Source: Clostridium sp. N3C
GTDB lineage: Bacteria; Bacillota; Clostridia; Clostridiales; Clostridiaceae
Direction of reading: 5' to 3'
NCBI RefSeq assembly: GCF_900095445.1
Contig: NZ_FMJL01000002.1
Location: 119,016 to 183,015 of the forward strand
DNA length: 64,000 nucleotides
The first letter of the stretch is position 1, and every line of letters starts with the position of its first letter. Of the stretch, positions 19,661 to 27,091 are shown piece by piece. The position numbers and the translations under genes are program-made. The notes beneath the pieces are model-generated. The model searched no databases. It was given only the letters and a program-made list of their open reading frames with translations, and had not been told where the DNA came from.

Positions 19661-20077
19661 TTATTTATAGTTTAAATGAATAACATTTTCAAAGCCTTTT
19701 CCATAAAAAATAACAAAGCTTTTTGGTACATATATAAATACTAATTGTTCATTGTCTTTGTAAGTATTAGTTTTAACCACAGACCAATTTTCTACAGAAC
19801 CATGGTTCAAAACTTTGGTGTTTATACCAGGATCTGCATATGGCGTTAATTCTTTTGCGCTCTTAGGAACCCAAAAAAATACTCTAAAATGAGGTATACG
19901 ATATTTATCAAATACAGCATCATAAGGAGGAAAAGCTCTTTTTTCTATAGGATTAAATACGCTTGCAATTTTATTATTGGATTCAAGTGCAAGAGTAGAA
20001 CTTCTTAATATCTCGAAGCATAATAGTAATACTAAAACAAGAAAATATAAAAGTATAACAAAAAACTTGCTCTTCAT
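19661..20077 (-). CDS. Unrecognised small exported or membrane-anchored protein
   Basis: 138 aa. A hydrophobic N-terminal segment (residues 4-21, KFFVILLYFLVLVLLLCF) could be an uncleaved signal anchor; a lipobox is not convincing. The remainder is polar with many aromatics (RVFFWVPKSAKEL, VFIYVPKSFVIFYGKGF). The gene is supported by a perfect AAGGAGG seven bases before its ATG on the minus strand. I do not recognise the family. It is divergent from the hisJ-like gene. Confidence 0.6.
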   Translation of the reverse strand: MKSKFFVILLYFLVLVLLLCFEILRSSTLALESNNKIASVFNPIEKRAFPPYDAVFDKYRIPHFRVFFWVPKSAKELTPYADPGINTKVLNHGSVENWSVVKTNTYKDNEQLVFIYVPKSFVIFYGKGFENVIHLNYK

Positions 20078-20234
20078 TCTATACCTCCTTAGAAATAGTG
20101 TTCCTAAGGTTTGTTATTTTATACATAAGCGAAAATACTGTAACTCTATGTAATGTTTATGAAATATATCTGTAAAATTTAAAAATACTATAATAAAATA
20201 GTGAAGAAGATTATATTAAAGTAAGGAGTTAGCT

Positions 20235-21044
20235 ATGAATTCAGTAAATATTCTTAAAGATGGTCACATTCATTCACCTTATTGTCCTCATGGTACCGAC
20301 GATTCTTTTGATCTTTATGTAAATAGAGCTTTGGAAATTGGATTAAAAGAAATAAGCTTTATGGAACATATGCCTTTGCCAGGAAATTTTATGGATTCTG
20401 CATTTTTAAGTGAATGTTCTCCTACAGAGGAGGTTATTGAAGAATATTTTAAAGAACTAGATTTTATAAAAAATAAATATAAAGATAAAATTAAAATTAA
20501 TATTGGTTTAGAAGTGGATTATGTAGAAGGATATGAAAAAAAGATAACTAAGTTACTTGATAAATATGGAAGTTTCTTGGAAGATTCCATCCTTTCAGTA
20601 CATTTTCTTAAGGTTGAGGATGAATATTTAGCAGTGGATTTTAGTTCTGAAGAATTTGGTAGAATGGTTGAAAAACTAGGAGGAGTGGATAAGGTTTATA
20701 GCAAATACTATGAAACTTTATTAAAATCCATTAAAGCAGATTTGGGTACTTTTAAACCTAAACGTATAGGCCATCCTACTTTAGTTAGAAAGTTCAATTT
20801 GGATTTTCCATTGGAGTACAGGAATATTGATTTGATAGAAGAAATAGTAAATGAAATAAAGGCAAGAGATTATGAAATAGATTACAACACTGCTGGTTTA
20901 AGAAAGAATAGATGTGGAGAAACATATCCTTCTGGTGTATTTTTGGACTTAGCAAAGCAATATGACATTAGGATGGTATATGGATCAGATTCTCATTCCG
21001 CTTCCGATGTGGGAAAAGACTTCTGCTCTTCAATTGTAAGTTGA
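20235..21044 (+). CDS. hisJ: PHP-family histidinol-phosphatase
   Basis: 269 aa. The PHP metal site begins with DGHIHSPYCPHGTDD (HxH), followed by SFMEHMPLP, GLEVDYVEGYE, SVHFLK, GHPTLVRKF and a C-terminal YGSDSHSA. This matches HisJ/HisK-type histidinol-phosphate phosphatases. No other his genes are nearby, so the gene is a stand-alone one and another phosphoester substrate is possible. SD AAGGAG precedes the ATG by 7 bases. Confidence 0.82.
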   Translation: MNSVNILKDGHIHSPYCPHGTDDSFDLYVNRALEIGLKEISFMEHMPLPGNFMDSAFLSECSPTEEVIEEYFKELDFIKNKYKDKIKINIGLEVDYVEGYEKKITKLLDKYGSFLEDSILSVHFLKVEDEYLAVDFSSEEFGRMVEKLGGVDKVYSKYYETLLKSIKADLGTFKPKRIGHPTLVRKFNLDFPLEYRNIDLIEEIVNEIKARDYEIDYNTAGLRKNRCGETYPSGVFLDLAKQYDIRMVYGSDSHSASDVGKDFCSSIVS

Positions 21045-21069
21045 AGTAAACATAGTAAAATGATATAAT
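21041..21069 (+). promoter_or_regulatory. Promoter for the tandem CsoR-like repressor gene
   Basis: TTGAAG (21041-21046), 17-base spacer, TATAAT (21064-21069). The -35 overlaps the stop codon of the hisJ-like gene. Confidence 0.7.
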
Positions 21070-21080
21070 TAATACAATAT

Positions 21081-21091
21081 ATACGGGGTAT
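21081..21091. promoter_or_regulatory. Possible CsoR/CstR-type operator
   Basis: ATACGGGGTAT lies just downstream of the -10 and before the SD. CsoR-family operators are G-tract centred with flanking A/T (for example, GGGGTAT half sites), so autoregulation is plausible. Confidence 0.4.
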
Positions 21092-21110
21092 AGGTATAAC
21101 GGAGGAAGAT

Positions 21111-21665
21111 ATGAAAAAGGAGAATTTAAAAAAAGATATAGTGGTAAGACTGAGAAGAATTCAAGGACAGGTAAAAGGGATTGAAAAAATGGTGTCAGGA
21201 GAAGTATGCTGTAGAGATGTCCTTGTGCAAATAGCCGCGGTTAGAGCAGCAAATAATAAGGCTGGGGCATTGCTTCTTAAGAATTTTGCAAAGAACTGCA
21301 TGATTGGTGAAACTAGTGAAGATACCAGTAAAAATATGGAGAGACTTGTATCTACCTTGCTTTTATTTTTAAGAAGCGGTAATATTAAGGAAAGAAAAAC
21401 TAGCTCTGAAAATTTAAAAGAAGAAATCGTTAAAAAGCTTCAAGAAATACAAGGTCAGGTAGAAGGCATAGAAAAGATGATTCAATTTGAAAGTTGTTGC
21501 CAGGATATTCTTGTTCAGTTTGCTTCAGTTAGGGAGAATATTAATGAAGTAGGGGTTTTATTAGTAGAAAATTATGCGCAAAGCTGTTTAATTACTGATG
21601 ACGAGGAAGTTACAAACAAGAATATCGATGACTTAATATCCACCATGTTATCTTTTTTAAAATAA
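21111..21665 (+). CDS. Tandem-domain CsoR/CstR-family repressor, Cys-only sensor sites
   Basis: 184 aa, twice the family's usual 85-100 aa. Domain 1 is about residues 5-88 and domain 2 about 100-184; each starts with RLRRIQGQVKGIEKM or KLQEIQGQVEGIEKM. In each, the two sensor cysteines are kept 29 residues apart (Cys34/Cys63 and Cys130/Cys159), with an extra neighbouring Cys (33, 129). The copper-ligand His is replaced by Phe59 and Tyr155. A Cys pair without this His is the pattern of CstR, the persulfide sensor, rather than copper sensors. It is followed by a terminator, so it stands alone and its targets are not local. Confidence 0.8.
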   Translation: MKKENLKKDIVVRLRRIQGQVKGIEKMVSGEVCCRDVLVQIAAVRAANNKAGALLLKNFAKNCMIGETSEDTSKNMERLVSTLLLFLRSGNIKERKTSSENLKEEIVKKLQEIQGQVEGIEKMIQFESCCQDILVQFASVRENINEVGVLLVENYAQSCLITDDEEVTNKNIDDLISTMLSFLK

Positions 21666-21705
21666 ATAATGACTCCTGAATTATAAGGAGTCATTATATT
21701 TTTTT
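21666..21705 (+). terminator. Rho-independent terminator
   Basis: ATAATGACTCCT (21666-21677) pairs with AGGAGTCATTAT (21686-21697), a 12-base perfect stem, followed by a T-rich tail. It may also serve the converging SDR gene. Confidence 0.88.
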
Positions 21706-21758
21706 AGATAAATCATGGATTGTCTTAATATATTTATTTTTGTCAAATGCTAATTTAT

Positions 21759-22511
21759 TTAACAGGCTGTCCAACCAGCATCTGCAACAATGGCTGCTCC
21801 ATTAACGAAGCTAGAGTCATCAGAAGCAAGGAATAAAGCAACAGTTGCGATTTCATCAGCAGAACCGAATCTTGGCATGCTAGCCATACCCAGTTTAGCT
21901 CTTGCAAAGCCCATCTGACTAGGATTTGCAACTTCAATTTCTGTAGATACGCCACCGGGACAAATTGAATTACATCTTATACCTTTATCAGCATACATAA
22001 AGGCAATGTTTTTAGTTAATCCTAATAAAGCATGCTTTGAAGCAGTATATGCAGCTCCAGCTTTACATCCATTTAATCCGCCTATTGAAGCTACGTTAAT
22101 TATATTTCCGCTTCCCTGGTTAACCATTAAGTTAACAGCTTTTCTGCAAGCATAGAAGGGACCGTTTAAATTTACAGACATTACCTTATTCCATAATTCA
22201 TCTTCCACTTCTCCTACAGGCATCATTTCATCCATTATACCAGCATTATTCACCAGTATATCTAGTTTCCCGAATTTCTCTACAGCAAAGTCTATCATTT
22301 TTTCGTTATCTTCTTTTTTGGAAACATCTCCTTGAAAAGCTAATATTGATCCTTCATATTCTTTAGCAATTTCAACTAGTTCATCAAGTCTTTCTTTTCT
22401 TCTTGCCACTGCTACAACTGAAGCACCTTCCTTTGCAAATAGAAGAGCTATAGCTCGTCCCATACCTGCACTTGCGCCTGTAACAATAGCTACTTTACCT
22501 AAAAGCTTCAT
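21759..22511 (-). CDS. Short-chain dehydrogenase/reductase
   Basis: 250 aa. Classical SDR: cofactor motif TGASAGMG at residues 12-19, the ARRKE region favouring NADP(H), NNAG, catalytic Ser in NVASIGG, and YTASK (Tyr and Lys catalytic). The C-terminus ends with FVNGAAIVADAGWTAC. It resembles the FabG/BaiA-type branch, but the true fabG is in the fatty-acid operon, so this one probably reduces another ketone or alcohol. It is monocistronic on the minus strand with an SD (GGAGG) before the start. Substrate unknown. Confidence 0.85.
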   Translation of the reverse strand: MKLLGKVAIVTGASAGMGRAIALLFAKEGASVVAVARRKERLDELVEIAKEYEGSILAFQGDVSKKEDNEKMIDFAVEKFGKLDILVNNAGIMDEMMPVGEVEDELWNKVMSVNLNGPFYACRKAVNLMVNQGSGNIINVASIGGLNGCKAGAAYTASKHALLGLTKNIAFMYADKGIRCNSICPGGVSTEIEVANPSQMGFARAKLGMASMPRFGSADEIATVALFLASDDSSFVNGAAIVADAGWTAC

Positions 22512-22893
22512 ATAGATACCTCCATATTAAAATATAAATAAACCATTAAGATGGTTATTTTTTATAAAGTTTAGAGTAGAAAGATACATAATTAACTAAT
22601 AATTAATATTTAATAAAATTTAATTTGGATTAATATAGACTATTTAGATTAATTTAACTATAACACATTGTTAATATTTTGTCAATACAAACGATTACAA
22701 AACAGGGTGTCAATATTGGAATTTTAATATCATGATTTGATAAAAATCAAATTATGATTAAAAAGTAAAAAAATTATAATAAAATATAGAAAATTGCTTA
22801 GAATTGTCATATAATATAATAGTTCCTGATATTCTATACATAGTTAAATATTAAAAAGCCTAGAAAAAAATACTTTATAAGGGGGATGAAACA
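22512..22893. other. Divergent intergenic region with FNR-type box and leader
   Basis: 382 bases between the SDR gene (minus) and the 130-aa gene (plus). It holds a perfect FNR-type box at 22737-22750 and candidate -10 elements (TATAAT at 22775-22780, also 22810-22815 and 22815-22820). The FNR box is centred 43.5 bases upstream of the start predicted from the first. No gene was found. Confidence 0.5.
22737..22750. promoter_or_regulatory. Perfect FNR-type operator
   Basis: TTGATAAAAATCAA matches TTGAT-N4-ATCAA exactly and is extended by T/A on both flanks (22736-22751). The Fnr-like protein at 27678-28379 has the ExxSR recognition helix expected to read such a site. Confidence 0.65.
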
Positions 22894-23286
22894 ATGATAA
22901 TTAAGGACAGGGAAGGATTGTACGAAATCAAAGTTGATACTAAGAGAAACGTGGTGTATCAAATCCATAATAAAGGCTTATTTACAGCAGAAGCGGTAAA
23001 GAGACTTGATAATGACTATCGTACAAAGGTAATTCCTCTATTAGAAGGAAAGAAGTGGGCAAAAATTTGTGACCTGAGAAATTATCAAATGACAAGTAAT
23101 GTTGATGAAATGAATGCTCATAATGCATACTGCATAGAACATGGGATGGTTGCAGGGGCGTTAGTGATGGATAGTGCTGTTTTAAAATTGCAAATGAGCA
23201 GATCAGGAAAAGCAGTAAATCTTGAACCTAATATATTCAGCAGTGTAGAAGAAGCTGAGAAGTGGTTAAAATCTCAGGGATTTTAA
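22894..23286 (+). CDS. Unrecognised 130-aa protein, copy 1 (SpoIIAA/STAS-like fold possible)
   Basis: 130 aa, soluble, with no signal or membrane segment. The pattern of alternating strands and helices (YEIKVDTKRNVVYQIHNKG, then AEAVKRLDNDYRTKVIPLL, KWAKICDLRNYQMT, and a C-terminal SVEEAEKWL) recalls STAS/SpoIIAA-like proteins; this is a guess. It is 118/130 identical to the copy at 26193-26585, and the first 140 bases, beginning in the leader, are identical. Strong SD (AAGGGGGATG). An FNR-type box lies upstream. Function unknown. Confidence 0.7.
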   Translation: MIIKDREGLYEIKVDTKRNVVYQIHNKGLFTAEAVKRLDNDYRTKVIPLLEGKKWAKICDLRNYQMTSNVDEMNAHNAYCIEHGMVAGALVMDSAVLKLQMSRSGKAVNLEPNIFSSVEEAEKWLKSQGF

Positions 23287-23289
23287 TGT

Positions 23290-23321
23290 AAAAGGAGCAT
23301 CTGAAAGGGTGTTCCTTTTTT
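23290..23321 (+). terminator. Rho-independent terminator of copy 1
   Basis: AAAAGGAGCA and TGTTCCTTTT pair (one G-U) around CTGAAAGGG, ending in a T run. The same structure follows the other two cassette copies. Confidence 0.8.
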
Positions 23322-23413
23322 CAAAATAATAATATTGATATGTTTTTATATGATAAAAGTAAAAAAGCAATTGATAATATGTTATTGAAAATGGATTATT
23401 TTACTAAATATTA

Positions 23414-23442
23414 TTGGCAACAGTTGAAAAAAAACATATAAT
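23414..23442 (+). promoter_or_regulatory. Promoter of the collapsed cassette copy
   Basis: TTGGCA (23414-23419), 17-base spacer, TATAAT (23437-23442). The same promoter, with a similar A-rich spacer, precedes copy 2. Confidence 0.65.
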
Positions 23443-23497
23443 ATAGCTGTAGTAGATATTTTATACATATCTAATTATTAGCAATTTAAATCAATTA

Positions 23498-23650
23498 CAT
23501 TATAAGGGGAGTGGTAGCAATTAAAAATGAGTAAGATTATATAGAATTAATATTGATATCATAAGTAATGTTGATGAGATGAGCGCTCAAAATGCCTACT
23601 GCATATAGCACATAGTAGCAGGAGCATCTGAAAAGGTGTTTCTTTTTTAT
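23498..23650 (+). pseudogene. Collapsed third copy of the 130-aa gene
   Basis: The leader (ATTATAAGGGGA), part of the middle (AATGTTGATGAGATGAG, then GCCTACTGCATA and TAGCAGGAGCATCTG) and the terminator (ending in TTTCTTTTTTA) match the intact copies, but most of the coding region is deleted and the remaining frame has a TAG. Its promoter is still canonical, so a short RNA may be made. Confidence 0.75.
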
Positions 23651-23756
23651 TTTCTAAATTATTATTTATAATTTATAGTATGTATAACCTTTAATAATTA
23701 ATCTTTATTATTTAATGACTAGTATTTTAAAGACAACATATTGGAGGATAAATTTT

Positions 23757-25376
23757 ATGAGGATAGCTGATGGAATAGTAAGATTATTAGAGAAGAATGA
23801 AGTAAAATATATATTTGGTATACCTGCAAGCACTTTTGCAGCAATACATGATAGTTTAAATGACAGTAAAATAGAATATATTATTACTAAAAATGAAGCA
23901 GGAGCCACATATTCAGCATCAAAATATGCAGATACAAGTAATAAATTAGGGGTTTGCTTGCTTGCGGGAGGAGTAGGCGTAAACAATGGTATTAATGGAA
24001 TAGCTGATGCTAATAGAAATAAAGTACCTATGCTTATCATAAGTGGTGATGTAAGACAAGCTTATTCCGGTAAAGGCGCTATACAGGAATTTGACAATGT
24101 ATCAATAGGGAAAGTATTATGTAAACATTCATATAAAATTACTAAAGAAGAGGAAGTGTTTGTAGAATTACAAAAGGCTATAGATATTGCTATGACACCA
24201 CCATGTGGCCCAGTTATGGTGGTAATACCAACGGACATTCCATTAGGACAGTTTGATGGCAATATTGATATAAAATCAACAATACCGGCAGCAGAATATG
24301 ACGATGAAGCTTTAGATAAGGCGATAGCAGAAATAAATAAAGCTAAAAAAGGATTAATATTAGTTGGTAGGGGAGCAAAAGGTATATCTAAGGAAGTTAA
24401 GGAATTAAGTGAAAAACTTCAATGGGGTATAATATCTACACCAAATGGAAAAGGGGTTGTAAATACAGACTTCCCTTATTATATAGGAAACTATGGTTTC
24501 TGTACTGCTGACGGTGCTGTAGAGTATGTAGAAAATGAGCAGTTAGACTGTGTATTGGTTCTAGGTAGTTCTTTAGGACAAACAGCTACAAGAGATTATA
24601 AAGATGTCCTTGTTAGAGATAGAAAGGTTATAAGAATAGATTGGGATAAAAGAGAATTTAATAAGGTCTTTAAAGAGGATATATCAGTATATTATGATCT
24701 AAAAAAAGCAGTTGTGAAGATTATAGAAAATGTTTCTCCGAAGGAAACTGGTTTTGTTAAGCCTGAAATGAATAAACCTTATGTAAAAGACCATACAGGA
24801 GTATCTTTGAGATTGCTATTTGAGCAATTCCCTAAGGTGCTTCCTAAAAATAGCACTATAGTTTGTGATATGGGTGAATTTTTTAATTATGCATTTAAGT
24901 ACATGCCTATTAGAGAAGATGTCATCTTCCAAACAAGTATTAACTATGCCTGCATGGGAACTGCTGTGGCAGGGGTTATGGGCTCATATTTAGCTGATAA
25001 AAGCCGAACCTATGTTACAATTGTAGGGGACGGTGCCTTCTATATGAATGGTATGGACATAATAACTGCTAAAGAGTATAATATGCCTATTATTTACTTT
25101 ATTATAAATAACTCTATGATGGCTCTTGTAAAGAATGGTACTGCTGCAGTTTTTGGTAGACCTGGTGCTGGAAAATTACACTTTTTGCAGGGTAGCATTA
25201 AGCCAATTACGGAAGCGATGGGTATAGAAACGGTACAAATAACAGAAGTAAATCAAATTTATGATATAAAAGATCTTATGGTCAATAGAACCTCTCCACT
25301 TGTAGTTGAAGTAATTACTGATGGTAGTGAAGTGTTCATAGATACTGATAGAGTTAATGTTATGAAAAGCAAATAA
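23757..25376 (+). CDS. Thiamine pyrophosphate-dependent enzyme (acetolactate synthase/pyruvate oxidase-like)
   Basis: 539 aa. Three-domain TPP fold: N-terminal pyrimidine-binding domain with catalytic Glu in TKNEAGATYSA, central domain (about 190-320, KGLILVGRGAKG), and PP domain with GDGAFYMNGMD followed by INNSMM, the TPP/Mg motif. This suits 2-oxo acid decarboxylases, pyruvate oxidases and acetolactate synthases; the specific reaction cannot be told. No regulatory ilvN partner is present. The ATG at 23757 has SD GGAGG, whereas an upstream ATG at 23715 does not. The GAF-like gene follows 12 bases later. Confidence 0.85.
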   Translation: MRIADGIVRLLEKNEVKYIFGIPASTFAAIHDSLNDSKIEYIITKNEAGATYSASKYADTSNKLGVCLLAGGVGVNNGINGIADANRNKVPMLIISGDVRQAYSGKGAIQEFDNVSIGKVLCKHSYKITKEEEVFVELQKAIDIAMTPPCGPVMVVIPTDIPLGQFDGNIDIKSTIPAAEYDDEALDKAIAEINKAKKGLILVGRGAKGISKEVKELSEKLQWGIISTPNGKGVVNTDFPYYIGNYGFCTADGAVEYVENEQLDCVLVLGSSLGQTATRDYKDVLVRDRKVIRIDWDKREFNKVFKEDISVYYDLKKAVVKIIENVSPKETGFVKPEMNKPYVKDHTGVSLRLLFEQFPKVLPKNSTIVCDMGEFFNYAFKYMPIREDVIFQTSINYACMGTAVAGVMGSYLADKSRTYVTIVGDGAFYMNGMDIITAKEYNMPIIYFIINNSMMALVKNGTAAVFGRPGAGKLHFLQGSIKPITEAMGIETVQITEVNQIYDIKDLMVNRTSPLVVEVITDGSEVFIDTDRVNVMKSK

Positions 25377-25388
25377 AGGGGGAAAATT

Positions 25389-25838
25389 ATGTATAAAGTA
25401 CTAGATGATCTATTTGCAGAACTTAAGGCTGTATTAGGTACTGATGAATTTGCCTGTCATAAGATGACAGATAAAATTATAGTACCAGTATATAAGAACG
25501 ACACAGATGATATAGGATTAGAGGCGTGGAAGAAGTTTCATTCAACTTCTCCTGTGGAGATAGAAAAAGATGCTTTACTTAAAGAAATGAAAGAAACAAG
25601 AAAAAGCATTTATGTAAATAATCTTGATAAAGATAGCAGAAATGCTACTTGTTTTAAAGCTTTTAATATTAAGGCCATATATGCAATACCAATAATTGAC
25701 AAAAACGAAGCTATAGCTATAATAGTTATGCCAGTATTAAATAGCTACTATGATTACACCGAAGAAAAGAGAGCTTTATGTGAGAAAATAGTGAAAAAAT
25801 ATAATGATTTGATAATAAATTCTGGCTTATTGAGTTAA
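25389..25838 (+). CDS. GAF-like small protein paired with the TPP enzyme
   Basis: 149 aa, soluble. The pattern (short N-terminal helix, KIIVPVYKNDTDDIGLE, KSIYVNNLDKDSRNATCFKAF, IKAIYAIPIIDKNEAIAIIVMP and a C-terminal helix) looks like a single GAF domain, which binds small ligands. It starts 12 bases after the TPP enzyme with a GGGGGA SD, so the two are translated from one mRNA and it may sense a substrate or redox state for that enzyme. No effector domain is present. Inference from fold pattern only. Confidence 0.6.
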   Translation: MYKVLDDLFAELKAVLGTDEFACHKMTDKIIVPVYKNDTDDIGLEAWKKFHSTSPVEIEKDALLKEMKETRKSIYVNNLDKDSRNATCFKAFNIKAIYAIPIIDKNEAIAIIVMPVLNSYYDYTEEKRALCEKIVKKYNDLIINSGLLS

Positions 25839-25844
25839 TAACAT

Positions 25845-25880
25845 AAGGGGATAGGGTAAGGTTTACTCTATCCTCTTATT
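25845..25880 (+). terminator. Probable terminator of the TPP-GAF pair
   Basis: A GGATAGGGTAA/TTACTCTATCC stem with a short loop, followed by TCTTATTATTTTG. Confidence 0.7.
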
Positions 25881-26087
25881 ATTTTGCTTCCCTAAGCTTA
25901 TTCATATAATTTTTTAGTATCTTCTTTAAAAAATATGGTTGTTAATTTGCATTCTTTATCACTAATAATATTACAAAATGTACCATAAAGTAATAAAGGA
26001 ACTTAAATGTAATAAAATAATATAATTATATTATAAGAACTAAAGTGTTAATTTTAGATTAAAAATGTATTATTTTGAAGAAAGATA

Positions 26088-26116
26088 TTGGCAATGATAA
26101 AAAAAAAACGTATAAT
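26088..26116 (+). promoter_or_regulatory. Promoter of cassette copy 2
   Basis: TTGGCA (26088-26093), 17-base A-rich spacer, TATAAT (26111-26116). The leader is about 70 bases. Confidence 0.75.
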
Positions 26117-26192
26117 ATATCTGTAATTTATAATTTGTTTAAATAAAAATATTATTAAATTAAAAAATGTACTTTATAAGGGGGATGAAACA

Positions 26193-26585
26193 ATGATAAT
26201 TAAGGACAGGGAAGGATTGTACGAAATCAAAGTTGATACTAAGAGAAACGTGGTGTATCAAATCCATAATAAAGGCTTATTTACAGCAGAAGCGGTAAAG
26301 AGACTTGATGATGATTATCGTACAAAGGTAATTCCTCTATTAGAAGGCAAGAAGTGGGCAAAACTTTGTGACCTACGAAATTATCAAATGACAAGTAATG
26401 TGGATGAAATGAATGCTCACAATGTATACTGCATAGAACATGGAATGGCTGTTGGAGCATTAGTAATGGACAGTGCTGTTTTAAAATTACAAATGAACAG
26501 ATCTGGAAAAGCAATAGGTGTGGCTCCTAATGTATTCAGTAGTGTAGAAGAAGCTGAAGAATGGTTAAAATCTCAAGGATTTTAA
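26193..26585 (+). CDS. Unrecognised 130-aa protein, copy 2
   Basis: 130 aa, 12 residue differences from copy 1 (22894-23286), mostly in the second half. The region 26170-26309 is base-for-base identical to 22871-23010, but later sequence differs at many third positions. A single recent duplication would not give this two-part pattern; gene conversion would. Unlike copy 1 it has no FNR-type box; it uses the promoter at 26088-26116. Possible SpoIIAA/STAS-like fold (guess). Function unknown. Confidence 0.7.
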   Translation: MIIKDREGLYEIKVDTKRNVVYQIHNKGLFTAEAVKRLDDDYRTKVIPLLEGKKWAKLCDLRNYQMTSNVDEMNAHNVYCIEHGMAVGALVMDSAVLKLQMNRSGKAIGVAPNVFSSVEEAEEWLKSQGF

Positions 26586-26588
26586 GTT

Positions 26589-26622
26589 AAAAAAGGAACA
26601 TCTTGGAAGGTGTTCCTTTTTT
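26589..26622 (+). terminator. Rho-independent terminator of copy 2
   Basis: AAAAAAGGAACA (26589-26600) and TGTTCCTTTTTT (26611-26622) form a perfect 12-base stem. Confidence 0.88.
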
Positions 26623-26711
26623 ACTTCCTTGTATAAGGATTTTTTAAATTAATTACATTTATATAAAAACTGGAGAAAAAATATTTATAAGATGTGTTCT
26701 TATGTATATCC

Positions 26712-26834
26712 TTATTTTTTTATTCTATCAATTACTTCAAATATAAAGTTAGGTGTTTCGACAAAAATAACATATAATACTAATGCTAGAATAAAAACAT
26801 GAAATAGAAATTGTGGCAATGATATTACCCACAT
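26712..26834 (-). CDS. 40-aa single-helix membrane peptide
   Basis: 40 aa: MWVISLPQFLFHVFILALVL, then YVIFVETPNFIFEVIDRIKK. One membrane helix (about residues 5-26) and a short basic tail. A good SD (AAAGGGGA) is spaced 7 bases from the ATG on the minus strand. It is too short for standard calling. Such peptides may be complex subunits or toxin-like; nothing here decides. Confidence 0.5.
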   Translation of the reverse strand: MWVISLPQFLFHVFILALVLYVIFVETPNFIFEVIDRIKK

Positions 26835-27091
26835 AATAAATCCCCTTTTACTAAATTATCATAGTAGATAATGAATAATATTTAATATAGTAGTTATATT
26901 ATGAAAAAGAGTAGTTTATTCATGAATATTCCAAAATGTATAGAAGGATTTTTAGCTTGAGTTTATATTCTATTGCTTCATTTTATCACTTACCAATTAA
27001 GTGAACATATATTAAGAATATAGCCTTTTGTAGATATATTTTTTATGATTAGCTCTATTATTTATTTTAATCAAATGAAGGAGCAAGAAAG

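Larger units (their letters stand above)
25839..26192. other. Intergenic region, terminator plus cassette promoter
   Basis: 354 bases holding the preceding terminator and the copy 2 promoter (26088-26116). Nothing else was recognised. Confidence 0.4.
26586..27091. other. Intergenic region with a small minus-strand gene
   Basis: 506 bases. It holds the copy 2 terminator and a 40-aa minus-strand open reading frame at 26712-26834. The remaining AT-rich 250 bases up to the next gene show no further feature I can support. Confidence 0.4.

Noticed and set aside
22860..26640. Repeated cassette as a possible mobile element or CRISPR-like array
   Set aside because: There are no terminal inverted repeats, transposase or regular short repeats; the similarity is explained by gene duplication.
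26752..26768. A Spo0A-box-like TTTCGACAAAAAT in the 26.7-kb gap
   Set aside because: It lies inside the 40-aa minus-strand reading frame, not at a promoter, so chance is more likely.
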